Part shown: positions 16,749-26,144 of the stretch, piece by piece
Position numbering within the stretch: position 1 is the first letter of the stretch
Layout of the letters: each line of letters begins with the position of its first letter
Assembly (NCBI RefSeq): GCF_900113485.1
Contig: NZ_FOPM01000003.1
Location: 241,401 to 305,400 of the forward strand
Direction: 5' to 3'
Origin: Methylobacterium gossipiicola
GTDB lineage: Bacteria; Pseudomonadota; Alphaproteobacteria; Rhizobiales; Beijerinckiaceae
Length of the DNA stretch: 64,000 nucleotides
The notes under the pieces: generated by a model
What the model was told of the DNA's origin: nothing
The model's database searches: none
Seen by the model: the letters and a program-made list of their open reading frames with translations, nothing else
Translations under genes and position numbers: made by a program

Positions 16749-18800
16749 TCAATCCTCGACCTGAAAGGCGATCAAGGGCGCCTCGACGGTGAACAGGAAG
16801 CCGGTCGGCCGATAGAGAGCCTCGACCGTTCCCCCGACCTGCCCGGCGAGCCCGCGCTCGATCAACCGGCTGCCGAATCCCTTTCGGGAGGGGGGCGCGA
16901 CCGGTGGACCGCCGCTCTCATGCCAGGTCAGGCGCAATCGCGCGGCGTCGCCCTCCCCGTGGAGCGCCCAGGAGAGGCCGACCCGGCCGGTCGCGTTCGA
17001 GAGCGCGCCGTACTTGATCGCGTTCGTCGCCAGTTCGTGCAGCATCAGCGAGAACGCGAGCGCGACCTTGGCGCCGATGCGCAGGTCGGGTCCGCGAAGG
17101 TCGAAGCGCAGGCCCATCTCGGCATCGAGGTGGAGGGCGCGGGCCATCAGGTCGCGGATCGGGCTGCCGCCGATCTCCCCCTCGAGCAGCAGGTCCTGGG
17201 ATTGCCCCAGGGCGATCAGGCGGCCGGCCAGAATGTCGCTCGCGGAGGCGAGGTCCGTGGCCGAGCGCAGGGTCTGGGTGGTGATCGCCTGCACGACGGC
17301 CAGGAGGTTCTTGAAGCGGTGGCTGATCTCGCGGACCCTCAGGCGCTGCTGCTCCTCGCCGTCGATGCGCGTCAAGGCGAGGCGGGCGCGCTCGGCGATG
17401 GCCTCGGCCAAGGCGCGCTCCTCGTCGGTCCAGGCGCGCGGTTCTCCGTCGTGCAGGCAGAGAACGCCGACGAGCCGCCCGCCCGCCATCGCCGGCACGT
17501 TGAGGAGGGCGCCGATGCCGTAGCGGGTCAGGGCCTCCGGGTTCGACGCGGTTCGCGGATCGCGGCGTACGTCGGCGATGGCGACGGTCTTTCCGAGCCG
17601 CAGGTCCTCGACATATGTGCCGTAATCCGCATAGCGGTGGAGGCCGACCACGCTGGCCTGCCCGGGTCTGGTGAAATCCCGGGTGAAGGCGATGCTGCTC
17701 TGTGAGGCATCGACCGTACCGTAGGCCGCCCGGGTCAAGCGGAGGGCCCAGACCGCCGCCTGCGCCACCTCCACCAAGACGTCGTCGCGCTCGTTGAGTT
17801 CCCTCAGGCGGCCGCCGAGGGTCGTCAGGGCCTCCTGCCGCCGGGCCGCCTCATAGGCGCCCGTCTCGTCCCGGGACACGGCGAGGAGCCGCTCCGGTTG
17901 GCCGTCGACGCCCTCGATCGGCGTGACGGTCACGTTCCAGAATTTCGGGACGCCTCCGCGGGTGTCGGCCCATCCCGCGAACCGGCCGATGCCGCCGCCG
18001 CGCGCCGCCGCCAGCGCCGCCCGCGCCTTCTCGGCATAGGGCTCCTTCCAGAGGCGGTCCCAGCGGGTCCCGACGACCGTCGAGAGGTCGTCGATCTCCA
18101 TGAGGCAAAGGCCGGGGGCGTTCATGAAGGTCAGGTGCCCCTCGCGATCGAGCACCTTGATGCAGTCCGGCGAAGCGGCCAGGACGCTCATGAGGAACGC
18201 CTCGCTCTCCTGGAGCCTGGCGGACGCCTCCTCCTGCGCGCGGAGGGCGCGCCGTGCTTCCATGAGGGCCATCACCTGTTCGCCGAGCGCCCGCAGGGCT
18301 TCGGATTGGGTGAGGGTCAGCCCCGCCCCGCGCGGCTGGCGGTCGATGACGCACAGCGTGCCGAGGCCGTGGCCCGAGGGCGCGCGCAAGGGGATGCCGG
18401 CGTAGAAGCGCAGGCCCGACGGTCCCGTCACCGCGGGGTTGGTCCGCGTGCGCGGATCGTCGGTCAGGTCGGGAATGATGAGCAGGCCGGTCTCGGACAG
18501 CGCGTGAACGCAGATCGAGGAATCCAGGGGCGTCTCGGCTTCGTCGAAGCCGATCCGGGCCTTGAACCATTGCCGGTCCGCGGTGACGAGGGTGATCAGG
18601 CCCACCGGCGTCCCGCACAGCCTGGTCGCCAGCCGCGCGATGCCGTCGAAGGACGCTTCCTCCGCCGTGTCGAGGATACGGTACGCCTCCAGCGCCGCGA
18701 GACGGTCCGGCTCACCCGCGCCGAGGACCGCGTTCGGGAATGCGTCTTCCGCGCCCATGCCGTCGAACCCGACGACGCCGATGTCCGTGCCGAGCTTCAT
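16749..18800 (-). CDS. GAF-PAS-GAF sensor histidine kinase (HWE/HisKA_2 type)
   Basis: From ATG 18800 the protein has 683 residues without membrane helices. It comprises a GAF domain (about 35-180), a PAS domain (195-315, SVLAASPDCIKVLDREGHLT), a second GAF domain (335-480), and a C-terminal kinase. The dimerisation box is REISHRFKNLLAVVQA, with the phosphoacceptor His near residue 494. The N box is HELATNAIKYGALS and the G box GFGSRLIERGL, typical of HisKA_2/HWE kinases common in alphaproteobacteria. No response regulator gene is adjacent. The frame is open to 19004, but the extra N-terminal part is Arg-rich and unlike GAF proteins, so the shorter start is preferred. Confidence 0.87.
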   Translation of the reverse strand: MKLGTDIGVVGFDGMGAEDAFPNAVLGAGEPDRLAALEAYRILDTAEEASFDGIARLATRLCGTPVGLITLVTADRQWFKARIGFDEAETPLDSSICVHALSETGLLIIPDLTDDPRTRTNPAVTGPSGLRFYAGIPLRAPSGHGLGTLCVIDRQPRGAGLTLTQSEALRALGEQVMALMEARRALRAQEEASARLQESEAFLMSVLAASPDCIKVLDREGHLTFMNAPGLCLMEIDDLSTVVGTRWDRLWKEPYAEKARAALAAARGGGIGRFAGWADTRGGVPKFWNVTVTPIEGVDGQPERLLAVSRDETGAYEAARRQEALTTLGGRLRELNERDDVLVEVAQAAVWALRLTRAAYGTVDASQSSIAFTRDFTRPGQASVVGLHRYADYGTYVEDLRLGKTVAIADVRRDPRTASNPEALTRYGIGALLNVPAMAGGRLVGVLCLHDGEPRAWTDEERALAEAIAERARLALTRIDGEEQQRLRVREISHRFKNLLAVVQAITTQTLRSATDLASASDILAGRLIALGQSQDLLLEGEIGGSPIRDLMARALHLDAEMGLRFDLRGPDLRIGAKVALAFSLMLHELATNAIKYGALSNATGRVGLSWALHGEGDAARLRLTWHESGGPPVAPPSRKGFGSRLIERGLAGQVGGTVEALYRPTGFLFTVEAPLIAFQVED

Positions 18801-19691
18801 GCGGCGGCGAGACCGGTGTGGTGCGCGCGCGTCCGCGGGGGACCGTCGATGGGACCGACGGCGCCGCCGCCCCGGATTGAGAAGGTCTGCATGCGACCCA
18901 GCCCCGCCCCTTTTGCCGCCCCGGGTCGGGATCGTCCCCATGGGGCGCGGGGCCGCCATCGAAGGGTCCCGTACCCGGGCACCCCAGGTGTTTCGTTCGG
19001 CCACATCGTATGCGGCGGGGGCCGGATTGGAAAGGTTCCAATGCTAAGATTTCATTCATATTCCTCGCTTCCTGACGGTTGATGCGTCAATTTGTAGGAA
19101 TTGGCGACGATGGGCGGGCCTTCGCCGTTTGATCCGGCCTTTCCATCCCGTGCGAACGCGGTTCGATCCCTTCCGTGGCCCCGCCGCTCCCGATCCCGAA
19201 GGCCCAGCCTCACGAGACGCCCGCCCCTGAACGGTTCTCGCCTCGCAGGCGACGGTGCCGCCGGCGTTTATGAGAGGCACCAAGACCGCGCGCGATCATG
19301 CCGGCGGGAAGGGTTTGTCCGAAACACCGGGGATGCCCGAACATTCGCGTGACATGTCCTGCCATTTCGTCGGTCGCGAGCACCCGATGCGATCGATGAG
19401 ATAAAATCTGTCATTTTGGTTTCGAGAGAGAGGTTCGGTGTCGCCTGCGTTTCACGATCCTTGCCGTATCGTCGCCATGGACCGGAGCGGCGCTCGGATC
19501 GGACAATCGCGGCCCGAAGGCTGTGCTCCGGCTCGGCTTGTCCGGCGAAGGCGTCGCGACAGTCCGGGGGCGTGGCGAAGGCTTCGAGACGCACACATCA
19601 CATTGCGGTGATCGCGGTCATTTGATCGCGATCATGGCATAGAACGTCAACAATGCGTCAAACGACGCGATCACGGTCCATGGGAGGCGGG
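18801..19691. other. Long intergenic region between divergent sensor kinase and PAS-XRE genes
   Basis: About 890 bp without a credible gene. It contains a decayed family B repeat at 19203-19281. Short reading frames exist on both strands but none shows a ribosome site plus recognisable protein. The stretch 19560-19660 is richer in A/T and probably holds the promoter of the PAS-XRE gene. Confidence 0.5.
19203..19281 (+). repeat. Decayed family B repeat, copy 2
   Basis: Aligned with copy 1, this stretch retains GCCTCACGAGACGCCCGCCCC in degenerate form, the central ACGGTTCTCGCC, GACGGTGCCG, and an end GGCGTTTATGAGAGGCACC. Both arms have accumulated substitutions, so the terminal palindrome is broken. 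It appears to be an older insertion of the 79-bp element. Confidence 0.65.
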
Positions 19692-20798
19692 ATGCCCATA
19701 CGAGCCCTGATGCGCCCGCAGGAACCATCCGAGGGCGGTGACGCCTTACATGCCTTCTCGTGCCGCCATTTCCTCGAGTTCGTCGAGGATACGGGCAAGG
19801 TCGGCTTCTGGTCGGCGGACCTGCGCGCCGAGTACCTCGACGCGTCGCCGGGCCTCTCCCGCATCCTGGGATTGGACCCGGACTCCGATCTGACCTTCGG
19901 GTCCGCCTTCGACATGATCCATCCCGACGACAAGCCCGCCCATTCGGACCAGCTCGCGGCGCTGCGAAACGGCCAGCCCATCAACCGCGAGTTTCGCGTC
20001 ATCCGTCCGGACCGCACTCAGCGTTGGGTTCGGCACCACGCCGAGGCGATCATCGGCCAGGACGGTCGCCCGAACCAGGGCATGGGGGTGGTGTTCGACG
20101 TGACGGCGCACCACGAGGCCACCAACGCCATGCTGCAGCGGCACGACCGCCTCAACGCCCTCATCTCGGCCACGGCCGCCGTGCTCTGGACCACCAAGGC
20201 CAATGGCGAGCCGTCCGATATGGTCCAGTGGATGTCCCTGACCGGGCAGAGCTTCGACGCGATGCAGGGCCTCGGCTGGATGAATGCGATCCACCCGGAG
20301 GACCGGCCCCGGACGCACGCGGCCTGGATCACGGCGGTGGAGCATACGGCGATCTACAACACCGATTACCGGCTCCTCTGCGCGGACGGCATCTATCGCT
20401 GGTTCAACGCACGGGGCGCGCCGGTCCTGAACAAGGACGGCTCGGTGCGCGAGTGGGTCGGCGTCTGCCTCAACGTCCCGGGCCGGAGCCGCTACGGCGC
20501 GTCCGGAGCCGAGGCGTCGCTGCCGTCACCGCGATCGTCGCAGGCCGCGTCGGACTTCGCCGAAGCCGGCCTGACCCCGGGACAGGTCCGGGCCGCGCGC
20601 GGCCTGCTGGGTCTGTCGAAGGACGAATTGGCCAAGCTGGCCCACGTCTCCGTCTCGACCCTCAATCGGCTGGAGGACCCGTCCTCCGCCATCCAACCCC
20701 GGCACGACACCGTCATGGCGGTCCGTCGCGCCTTCGAAAAGGCCGGCGTCGAGTTCACCTTCGAGGCGGGCCGGAAGCCGGGCGTCCGCGAAGCCTAG
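19692..20798 (+). CDS. PAS-PAS sensor protein with C-terminal XRE-type helix-turn-helix
   Basis: The protein (368 residues from ATG 19692) has two PAS domains: about 25-140 ([20 protein letters not shown], later [12 protein letters not shown]) and 145-275 (ending [14 protein letters not shown]). A C-terminal XRE-like helix-turn-helix follows (about 300-365, [22 protein letters not shown]). It is likely a one-component transcription regulator sensing a small ligand or redox state. GGGAGG lies four bases before ATG 19692; an earlier in-frame ATG at 19653 is possible. It is divergent from the sensor kinase. Its TAG stop is formed at the edge of an inverted family A repeat. Confidence 0.8.
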   Translation: MPIRALMRPQEPSEGGDALHAFSCRHFLEFVEDTGKVGFWSADLRAEYLDASPGLSRILGLDPDSDLTFGSAFDMIHPDDKPAHSDQLAALRNGQPINREFRVIRPDRTQRWVRHHAEAIIGQDGRPNQGMGVVFDVTAHHEATNAMLQRHDRLNALISATAAVLWTTKANGEPSDMVQWMSLTGQSFDAMQGLGWMNAIHPEDRPRTHAAWITAVEHTAIYNTDYRLLCADGIYRWFNARGAPVLNKDGSVREWVGVCLNVPGRSRYGASGAEASLPSPRSSQAASDFAEAGLTPGQVRAARGLLGLSKDELAKLAHVSVSTLNRLEDPSSAIQPRHDTVMAVRRAFEKAGVEFTFEAGRKPGVREA

Positions 20799-20901
20799 TG
20801 CATCGATCCAGACGGAGGCTTCAGCCGTGTCTGGGAAAATTGATGCCAAAACAAAAGCCCAGTGCTCTGGCGCAGGAACGACGTGATTGCGTCACAGCAC
20901 T
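20795..20901 (-). repeat. 107-bp dispersed palindromic repeat, family A, copy 4 (inverted)
   Basis: Read on the minus strand this is the same element as copies 1-3: it starts AGTGCTGTGACGCAATCAC at 20901 and ends GATCGATGCAC near 20798. The inner hairpins are intact (GTGATTGCGTCAC and AGTGCT/AGCACT). The stop codon of the PAS-XRE gene lies within its right-hand edge. Confidence 0.9.
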
Positions 20902-21046
20902 GGGGCGGGGGGCGCCCTGTCCTGAGGATCCGGGGCGGCCCGGGTTGTTCCTGTCCGGCTTCGATGCGATAGCCCGGTCAGGGTGCGCGGTCCGTGGTTC
21001 GGACCGGCAGGACACGCGTTGGTCGGGCCGCCAGCGCCGGAGACCC

Positions 21047-22255
21047 GTGCCCGTGTCGTCCTCCTCCCCCCTGGCTCCGCCGCCGCGCCGCCGTCCCCTG
21101 TCGGCCCTGCGCAACGCCCTCACCAGCGAGGCCGGCGGCGGCCTCGTCCTGATGGCGAGCGCCGCCCTCGCGTTGGTGGTGGCGAACTCGGCCCTGGCGG
21201 GCCCCTACTTCGCCGCGCTCAAGGCCCATCTCGGCCCCCTGTCGGTCCTGCACTGGATCAACGACGCCCTCATGGCGGTGTTCTTCCTGCTCGTCGGCCT
21301 GGAAATCAAGCGCGAGGTGCTGGACGGGCGCCTGCGCACCTGGCCCGACCGCGTCCTGCCGGGGCTGGCCGCCCTCGGCGGCATGGCGGCCCCGGCCCTC
21401 GTCTACGCCGCCGTGAACTGGACCTCGCCCGAGACCCTGCGGGGCTGGGCGATTCCGGCCGCCACCGACATCGCCTTCGCCCTCGGCGTGCTGGCGCTCC
21501 TCGGCCCCCGGGTGCCGGTCTCGCTCAAGGTCTTCCTCACGGCGCTCGCCATCATCGACGACCTGGGCGCCGTCCTCATCATCGCGGCGTTCTACACCGC
21601 CGACCTGTCGCTCCCGATGCTCGGCGGCGCGGGGCTCACCCTCGCGGTCCTCTACGGGATGAACAAGGCCGGCGTGGCCCGCCTCTGGCCGTATCTCCTG
21701 CTCGGCGTGGTCCTGTGGGTGTTCGTGCTCAAGTCGGGCGTCCACGCGACCATCGCGGGCGTGTTGCTGGCCCTGACGATCCCGCTACGGCTCAGCGTCG
21801 GCAAGCCCGACGACCCGACCTCGCCGCTGCATATCCTGGAGCACGCGGTTCATCCCTGGTCGGCCTACCTCATCCTGCCGGTGTTCGGCTTCGCCAACGC
21901 GGGCGTGTCGCTGGCGGGGATCACCCCGCGCATGTTGCTCGACCCGGTGACCCTCGGGGTGGCGCTCGGCCTGTTCGTGGGCAAGCAGGTCGGCGTGTTC
22001 GGCCTGGTCCTCGCCGCGGTGAGGCTCGGACTGGCGCAGCGTCCCGCTCATGCGACCTGGACGCAGGTCTACGGAGTCTCGCTCCTCTGCGGCGTCGGCT
22101 TCACCATGAGCCTGTTCATCGGCCTGCTCGCCTTCGCGAACGCCCCGGAGCTCGAGGCCGAGACCAAGGTCGGCGTGCTGATCGGGTCCCTCGCCTGCAT
22201 GGCCGCCGGGGCGCTGGTGCTGCGGTTCGCCCCGGCTCATCCCTCCCGGCGCTGA
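21047..22255 (+). CDS. nhaA: Na+/H+ antiporter NhaA
   Basis: About 402 residues with some twelve membrane helices. The essential aspartate pair lies in [13 protein letters not shown] (residues 171-172 from this start), and family segments [20 protein letters not shown] and [17 protein letters not shown] are present. NhaA exchanges cytoplasmic sodium for protons, giving salt and alkaline-pH tolerance. Two GTG codons (21047 and 21053) follow a GGAGA ribosome site and either could be the start. The reading frame runs far upstream, through the family A repeat, but that part is not coding. Confidence 0.92.
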   Translation: MPVSSSSPLAPPPRRRPLSALRNALTSEAGGGLVLMASAALALVVANSALAGPYFAALKAHLGPLSVLHWINDALMAVFFLLVGLEIKREVLDGRLRTWPDRVLPGLAALGGMAAPALVYAAVNWTSPETLRGWAIPAATDIAFALGVLALLGPRVPVSLKVFLTALAIIDDLGAVLIIAAFYTADLSLPMLGGAGLTLAVLYGMNKAGVARLWPYLLLGVVLWVFVLKSGVHATIAGVLLALTIPLRLSVGKPDDPTSPLHILEHAVHPWSAYLILPVFGFANAGVSLAGITPRMLLDPVTLGVALGLFVGKQVGVFGLVLAAVRLGLAQRPAHATWTQVYGVSLLCGVGFTMSLFIGLLAFANAPELEAETKVGVLIGSLACMAAGALVLRFAPAHPSRR

Positions 22256-22472
22256 GCCGGTTCGCGACGGCCTCCGCCCCGCGAGATCCGCCCCGCGCGC
22301 GAAGCGCCATGCGCCGGAAGTCCGGGCGTCGTCACGGCGCCGTCGAGGGCCGTCCGACCGATCGCCGTCCCCATGCGCGACGGCCGCCAGGGCCGACCGG
22401 AGGTCTGCGCCCCCATCCCCGGGGCGTTCGACACAAGCGGGGGTGGGGTCGGCAGGGAACGCCACGCGGGGG

Positions 22473-23813
22473 TCACCGCTCCCGCCAAGCCTTGGCGATC
22501 TGGTCCGAGAGCGGTTTGATGAGGTAGCTGAGCACCGAACGCTCGCCGAGCTGCATGAAGCTCTCGACGGGCATCCCCGGAACCAGGCGCGCGTTGCCCA
22601 ACCGCTGTTTCTGGTCCTCCGGGACCTGGATGCGGGCGGTGTAGTAGGCCGCTCCCGTCTTCGTGTCCGTCGTCACGTCGGCCGAGACCCGGCTCACGAT
22701 TCCGTCGATTTCCGGTGTCACGCGCTGGTTGAAGGCCGGGAAACGCAGGACCGCGTGCTGATGGAGGCGCACGTTGTCGATGTCCTGCGGCTGGATCCGG
22801 ACCTCCACGGCGAACTGGTCGCCCTCCGGCACGATCAGCATCGCGGGCTCCGAGGGCGTCACGAGGCCGCCGACCGTATGGACCGTCAACTGGTGCACCA
22901 CGCCGGTTTGCGGCGCGCGCAGGTCCACGCGCATGAGCTGATCCTCGGCCGCGACCCGCTTCTCCCGGAGTTCCGACCACTTGCCCCGGATCTCGGCGAG
23001 GTCCCTGCCCGTCTCGCTGCGCATGTCTCCGTCGATCTGCAGGATCTGGAGTTGGGTCTCGGCGATCTTGCCGCGCGCCGAGGCGGTCGCGGCGACGAGC
23101 TGGCCCCGCTCGCCGGAGAGACGGGCGCCATCCCGTTCCAGGGCGTTGACCCGGGTCAGCGAGACCAGATTCTTGGCGTAGAGCCCGCGCACGCCGGCGA
23201 GTTCGCCCGTGATGAACCCGATCTCGCGGCCCTTGGCCTCGACCTGCTCGGTCAGGCCCTTGATCTCCTCGCGCAGCTGCAGGACGCGCTCTTGGAGCTG
23301 CGCCTTTTGGCCGGCGCGCGCCGCCACCCGGGACGCGAACAGGCGGTTTTCCCCGTCGATCAAGTGGGCGACGGTCCGGTCGCCAGCGGCACGCGCCACG
23401 AGGTCCGGCGGGAAGGCGACGGCGCTCGCCCCGTCACGCTCGGCTTCGTTGCGGGCACGGCGGGCCGACAGCTCGTCGAGCGCCTTGAGGACGATGTCGA
23501 GATTGGCCCGGACCTGGGTCTCGTCGAGGCGGATCAGCACGTCGCCGGCCTGGACCGCCTGCCCCTCCCGCACCCGCAATTCGCCGACCACACCGCCCGT
23601 GGGATGCTGGACCTTCTTGACGTCGGATTCGACCACGAGTTGGCCGGGGGCGATCACCGCCCCGGAGATCTGGGTCAGGGCCGCCCATCCCCCCACGCCC
23701 GCGACCAACAGAACACCGAACCCGGCGCTCAGGGCGAGATGCCGGCGGATCGAAGCCTGGGCGACGGGACGTGGACCCGCGAAAGCCCGGCCGGAGTCGA
23801 GAGCCAGGGCCAT
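22473..23813 (-). CDS. HlyD family type I secretion periplasmic adaptor
   Basis: The 446-residue protein has a short cytoplasmic N terminus and a membrane helix (LALSAGFGVLLVAGVGGWAAL). It continues with a biotinyl-lipoyl-like segment (GGVVGELRVREGQAVQAGDV), a long coiled coil and a beta-barrel C-terminal domain ending in the usual LSYLIKPL segment. It bridges the ABC exporter to an outer-membrane TolC-type channel. Its ATG overlaps the stop of the ABC gene (ATGA), so the two are coupled. No TolC gene is in the window. The likely substrate is the RTX-GH16 protein encoded 4 kb away. Confidence 0.9.
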   Translation of the reverse strand: MALALDSGRAFAGPRPVAQASIRRHLALSAGFGVLLVAGVGGWAALTQISGAVIAPGQLVVESDVKKVQHPTGGVVGELRVREGQAVQAGDVLIRLDETQVRANLDIVLKALDELSARRARNEAERDGASAVAFPPDLVARAAGDRTVAHLIDGENRLFASRVAARAGQKAQLQERVLQLREEIKGLTEQVEAKGREIGFITGELAGVRGLYAKNLVSLTRVNALERDGARLSGERGQLVAATASARGKIAETQLQILQIDGDMRSETGRDLAEIRGKWSELREKRVAAEDQLMRVDLRAPQTGVVHQLTVHTVGGLVTPSEPAMLIVPEGDQFAVEVRIQPQDIDNVRLHQHAVLRFPAFNQRVTPEIDGIVSRVSADVTTDTKTGAAYYTARIQVPEDQKQRLGNARLVPGMPVESFMQLGERSVLSYLIKPLSDQIAKAWRER

Positions 23814-25576
23814 CACGCGCTCTCCTGCAGGGCATCGAATGCCGGCCGCGCCGCGTCGGCCGGGGCCGTCCCGAAAACCGGGGCGGGGCGAAGCACGCGC
23901 TTCAGCACCTCGTCCTTGGGTCCGAAGGCCTGGGCTCGGCCCTCGTTCATCATCAGAACCATGTCCACGCCCGCCAGCGCGCTCGGCCGATGTGCGATCA
24001 CCACGCAGATGCCGCCGCGCCGACGCACCCCCAGGATGGCCTGGGTCAGGGCATTCTCGCCCTCCGCGTCGAGGTTGGCGTTGGGCTCGTCGAGGACGAC
24101 GAGGAACGGGTCGCCGTAGAGGGCGCGGGCGAGGCCGACGCGTTGGCGCTGGCCGGCCGAGAGCCCCGCGCCCCCCTCGCCGATGCGGGTGTCGTAGCCT
24201 TCGGGCAAGCGCAGCACCATGTCGTGCGCGCCGGCGGCCTGGGCGGCCGCGATCACCGCTCCGGAGGACGCGGCCGGGTCGAAGCGCGCGATGTTCTCGG
24301 CGATCGTGCCGGCGAAGAGTTCGACCTCCTGGGGCAGGACGCCGAGATGCGGGCCGAGGGCGTCCGGCGTCCACTGGTCGAGGGCCGCTCCATCGAGGCG
24401 GACCTTGCCGCGGGCTGCCGGCCAGACGCCCACGAGCGCCCGCACCAGGCTCGACTTGCCGGACGCCGAGGGACCGATGATGCCGAGACCCTGACCGGCT
24501 TTCAGCCCGAAGCCGACCTCCTGCACGACGAGGCGCGACGTGCCGGGCGGAGCGACGCTCAGGGCCTCGACCCGGAGTGAGCCCGTGGGCGCCGGGAGCG
24601 CGTGGGGCCGGGGGGGCGCCGGCATCCGGGCGAAGAGGTCCGAGAGACGGACCCAGGATTGCCGCGCCTGGACGAAGCCTTTCCAGTTGGCGATGGCGAG
24701 TTCGGCCGGGGCGAGCGCCCGTGCCACCAGGATCGAACTCGCGATGATGATCCCGGCACTCGCCTGTCCGTTGATGACGAGGTAGGCGCCGAGGGCCAGC
24801 ACGCCCGATTGCAGGGCCATGCGGAAGACCTTGGAGGCGGCGCCGTATCCACCGGCGATGTCGGAGGCGCGCTGCTGGGCCCGCATGTAGTCCGCGTTGG
24901 CGCCGGCCCAGCGAACGAGGAAGCGGCCCTGCATTCCCATCGCGGCGAGGACCTCGGCGTTGCGCCGCCCGGATTCGGCGAGGCCGTTGCGGCGCAGGCC
25001 GTGGCCGGTCGCCGTCTCGGCGGGGCGCTTCGTCGCGCGGTCGGTGGACAGGGCGAGCGCCGCGAGCACGACCGCTCCGCCGAGCGCGGCGACGCCGATG
25101 ACGGGATGGAACAGGAAGCAGATCAGCAGGTAGACCGGCATCCAGGGCAGATCGAAGAAAGCGGAGGGGCCGGAGCCGCCCAGGAAGGCCCGGATCGCGT
25201 CGAGGTCGCGGAGCGGCAGCAGGCCGTCGCCCGTGCTCGTTCCGCGCAACGGCGCGCGCACCACGATGTCGAACACGCGCCCGCTCAGCGTCTCGTCGAG
25301 GGATGCGCCGATACGCGTCAGCACCCGGGCGCGCAGGGTCTCGAGCAGCCCCTGGAAGCCGTAGAGCACGAAGGCGAGGACGCACAGACCGACCAGGGTC
25401 GGCACCGAGCGACTCGGAATGACGCGATCGTACACCTCGAGCATGAAGAACGAGCCCGTGAGGTAGAGCACGTTCACGAGCCCGCTCATCACCGCGACGC
25501 CGAGAAACGCCGTCCGGCACTGCGCCAGCGCATCCGTGAGTTCGGCTGATTTTGGCTCCAACGAACCGTTGCGCAT
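23813..25576 (-). CDS. Type I secretion ABC transporter (permease/ATPase, PrtD-like)
   Basis: The 587-residue protein has an N-terminal six-helix exporter domain (starting about residue 20) and a C-terminal nucleotide-binding domain. Walker A is GPSASGKSS, the signature is LSAGQRQRVGLARAL and Walker B is LVVLDEPNANLD, with a switch His in IAHRPS. Length and lack of a C39 peptidase domain match PrtD/AprD exporters of RTX proteins. It is first in a two-gene operon with the HlyD-like adaptor. A near-perfect 46-bp palindrome lies 44 bases upstream of its start. Confidence 0.92.
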   Translation of the reverse strand: MRNGSLEPKSAELTDALAQCRTAFLGVAVMSGLVNVLYLTGSFFMLEVYDRVIPSRSVPTLVGLCVLAFVLYGFQGLLETLRARVLTRIGASLDETLSGRVFDIVVRAPLRGTSTGDGLLPLRDLDAIRAFLGGSGPSAFFDLPWMPVYLLICFLFHPVIGVAALGGAVVLAALALSTDRATKRPAETATGHGLRRNGLAESGRRNAEVLAAMGMQGRFLVRWAGANADYMRAQQRASDIAGGYGAASKVFRMALQSGVLALGAYLVINGQASAGIIIASSILVARALAPAELAIANWKGFVQARQSWVRLSDLFARMPAPPRPHALPAPTGSLRVEALSVAPPGTSRLVVQEVGFGLKAGQGLGIIGPSASGKSSLVRALVGVWPAARGKVRLDGAALDQWTPDALGPHLGVLPQEVELFAGTIAENIARFDPAASSGAVIAAAQAAGAHDMVLRLPEGYDTRIGEGGAGLSAGQRQRVGLARALYGDPFLVVLDEPNANLDAEGENALTQAILGVRRRGGICVVIAHRPSALAGVDMVLMMNEGRAQAFGPKDEVLKRVLRPAPVFGTAPADAARPAFDALQESA

Positions 25577-25619
25577 CGTCGCGGTCTCTCCGACCTCGGG
25601 GCAATCCCGACCGAAATGT

Positions 25620-25665
25620 CACTGGAATGGCGCGGACGGATCGATCCGTCGGCGCCATTCCAGTG
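25620..25665. repeat. 46-bp near-perfect palindrome upstream of the type I secretion operon
   Basis: The half-site CACTGGAATGGCGC is repeated inverted as GCGCCATTCCAGTG, around a self-complementary core GACGGATCGATCCGTC. Only one symmetric pair in 23 mismatches. On the plus strand it is followed by CCTTTGTGTTT, so it could also act as a terminator; on the minus strand it falls in the leader or promoter of the ABC gene. It resembles neither repeat family A nor B. Confidence 0.85.
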
Positions 25666-26144
25666 TCGGGCCTTTGTGTTTACGCGAAGTAAAATATGCT
25701 GCGATGCCAATTTTTATTGCAGGTGTTCTGTAAGGTGTCGGTTTGGTAAGCCTACGCCGTAATCACCATGCTCGCCCAGACTTGGAACAACATTCCTATT
25801 GGGCTGGTCCCAGGCGTCGTGATCGACCCGTGGCGCGGGAATTCCGCAGAAGACGGTCCGACCTCCTCGCGCGAGGCCCCTCCGTCCGCCGTGTCCGACG
25901 CAGAGGACGTGATCCTCCCCCGGTTCCCCGGAGACGGGGGAATGGGCGTTCCGCTCCGGTGTGATGCCGCCGAGAGGCGCGGAGACACCGTGTCGGAGGT
26001 ATCCGTGAAATCGGGAGAGGATCACGACCCCGTCCCGCGCGACGAAAATCTCGGGCGATGCACGCAATGTCAAAGTTCGATCAATGGCACAGAATTTGCC
26101 GGTCGCCGATGGCGGTTTAACCTGGCTTTCGAAGGTCGCGATCA
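25666..26144. other. Intergenic region upstream of ugd
   Basis: This 479-bp region separates the divergent type I secretion operon and the UDP-glucose dehydrogenase gene. A 126-codon frame starts at 25768, but its product has no recognisable features or clear ribosome site and I do not call it. The first 90 bases are AT-rich and likely hold a promoter. A GGTT-AACC dyad near ugd is listed separately. Confidence 0.5.
26113..26121. promoter_or_regulatory. GGTT-AACC dyad upstream of ugd
   Basis: GGTTTAACC lies 24 bases before the ugd start codon. Similar GGTT...AACC dyads precede exoY (35212-35223) and the divergent glycosyltransferase pair (52308-52328). The spacer lengths differ, so a common regulator is only a possibility. 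Confidence 0.25.

Noticed and set aside
20795..20901. Family A repeat read as the coding start of nhaA
   Set aside because: The long frame spans the PAS-XRE gene and the repeat; NhaA similarity begins only after about 21050, next to a ribosome site.
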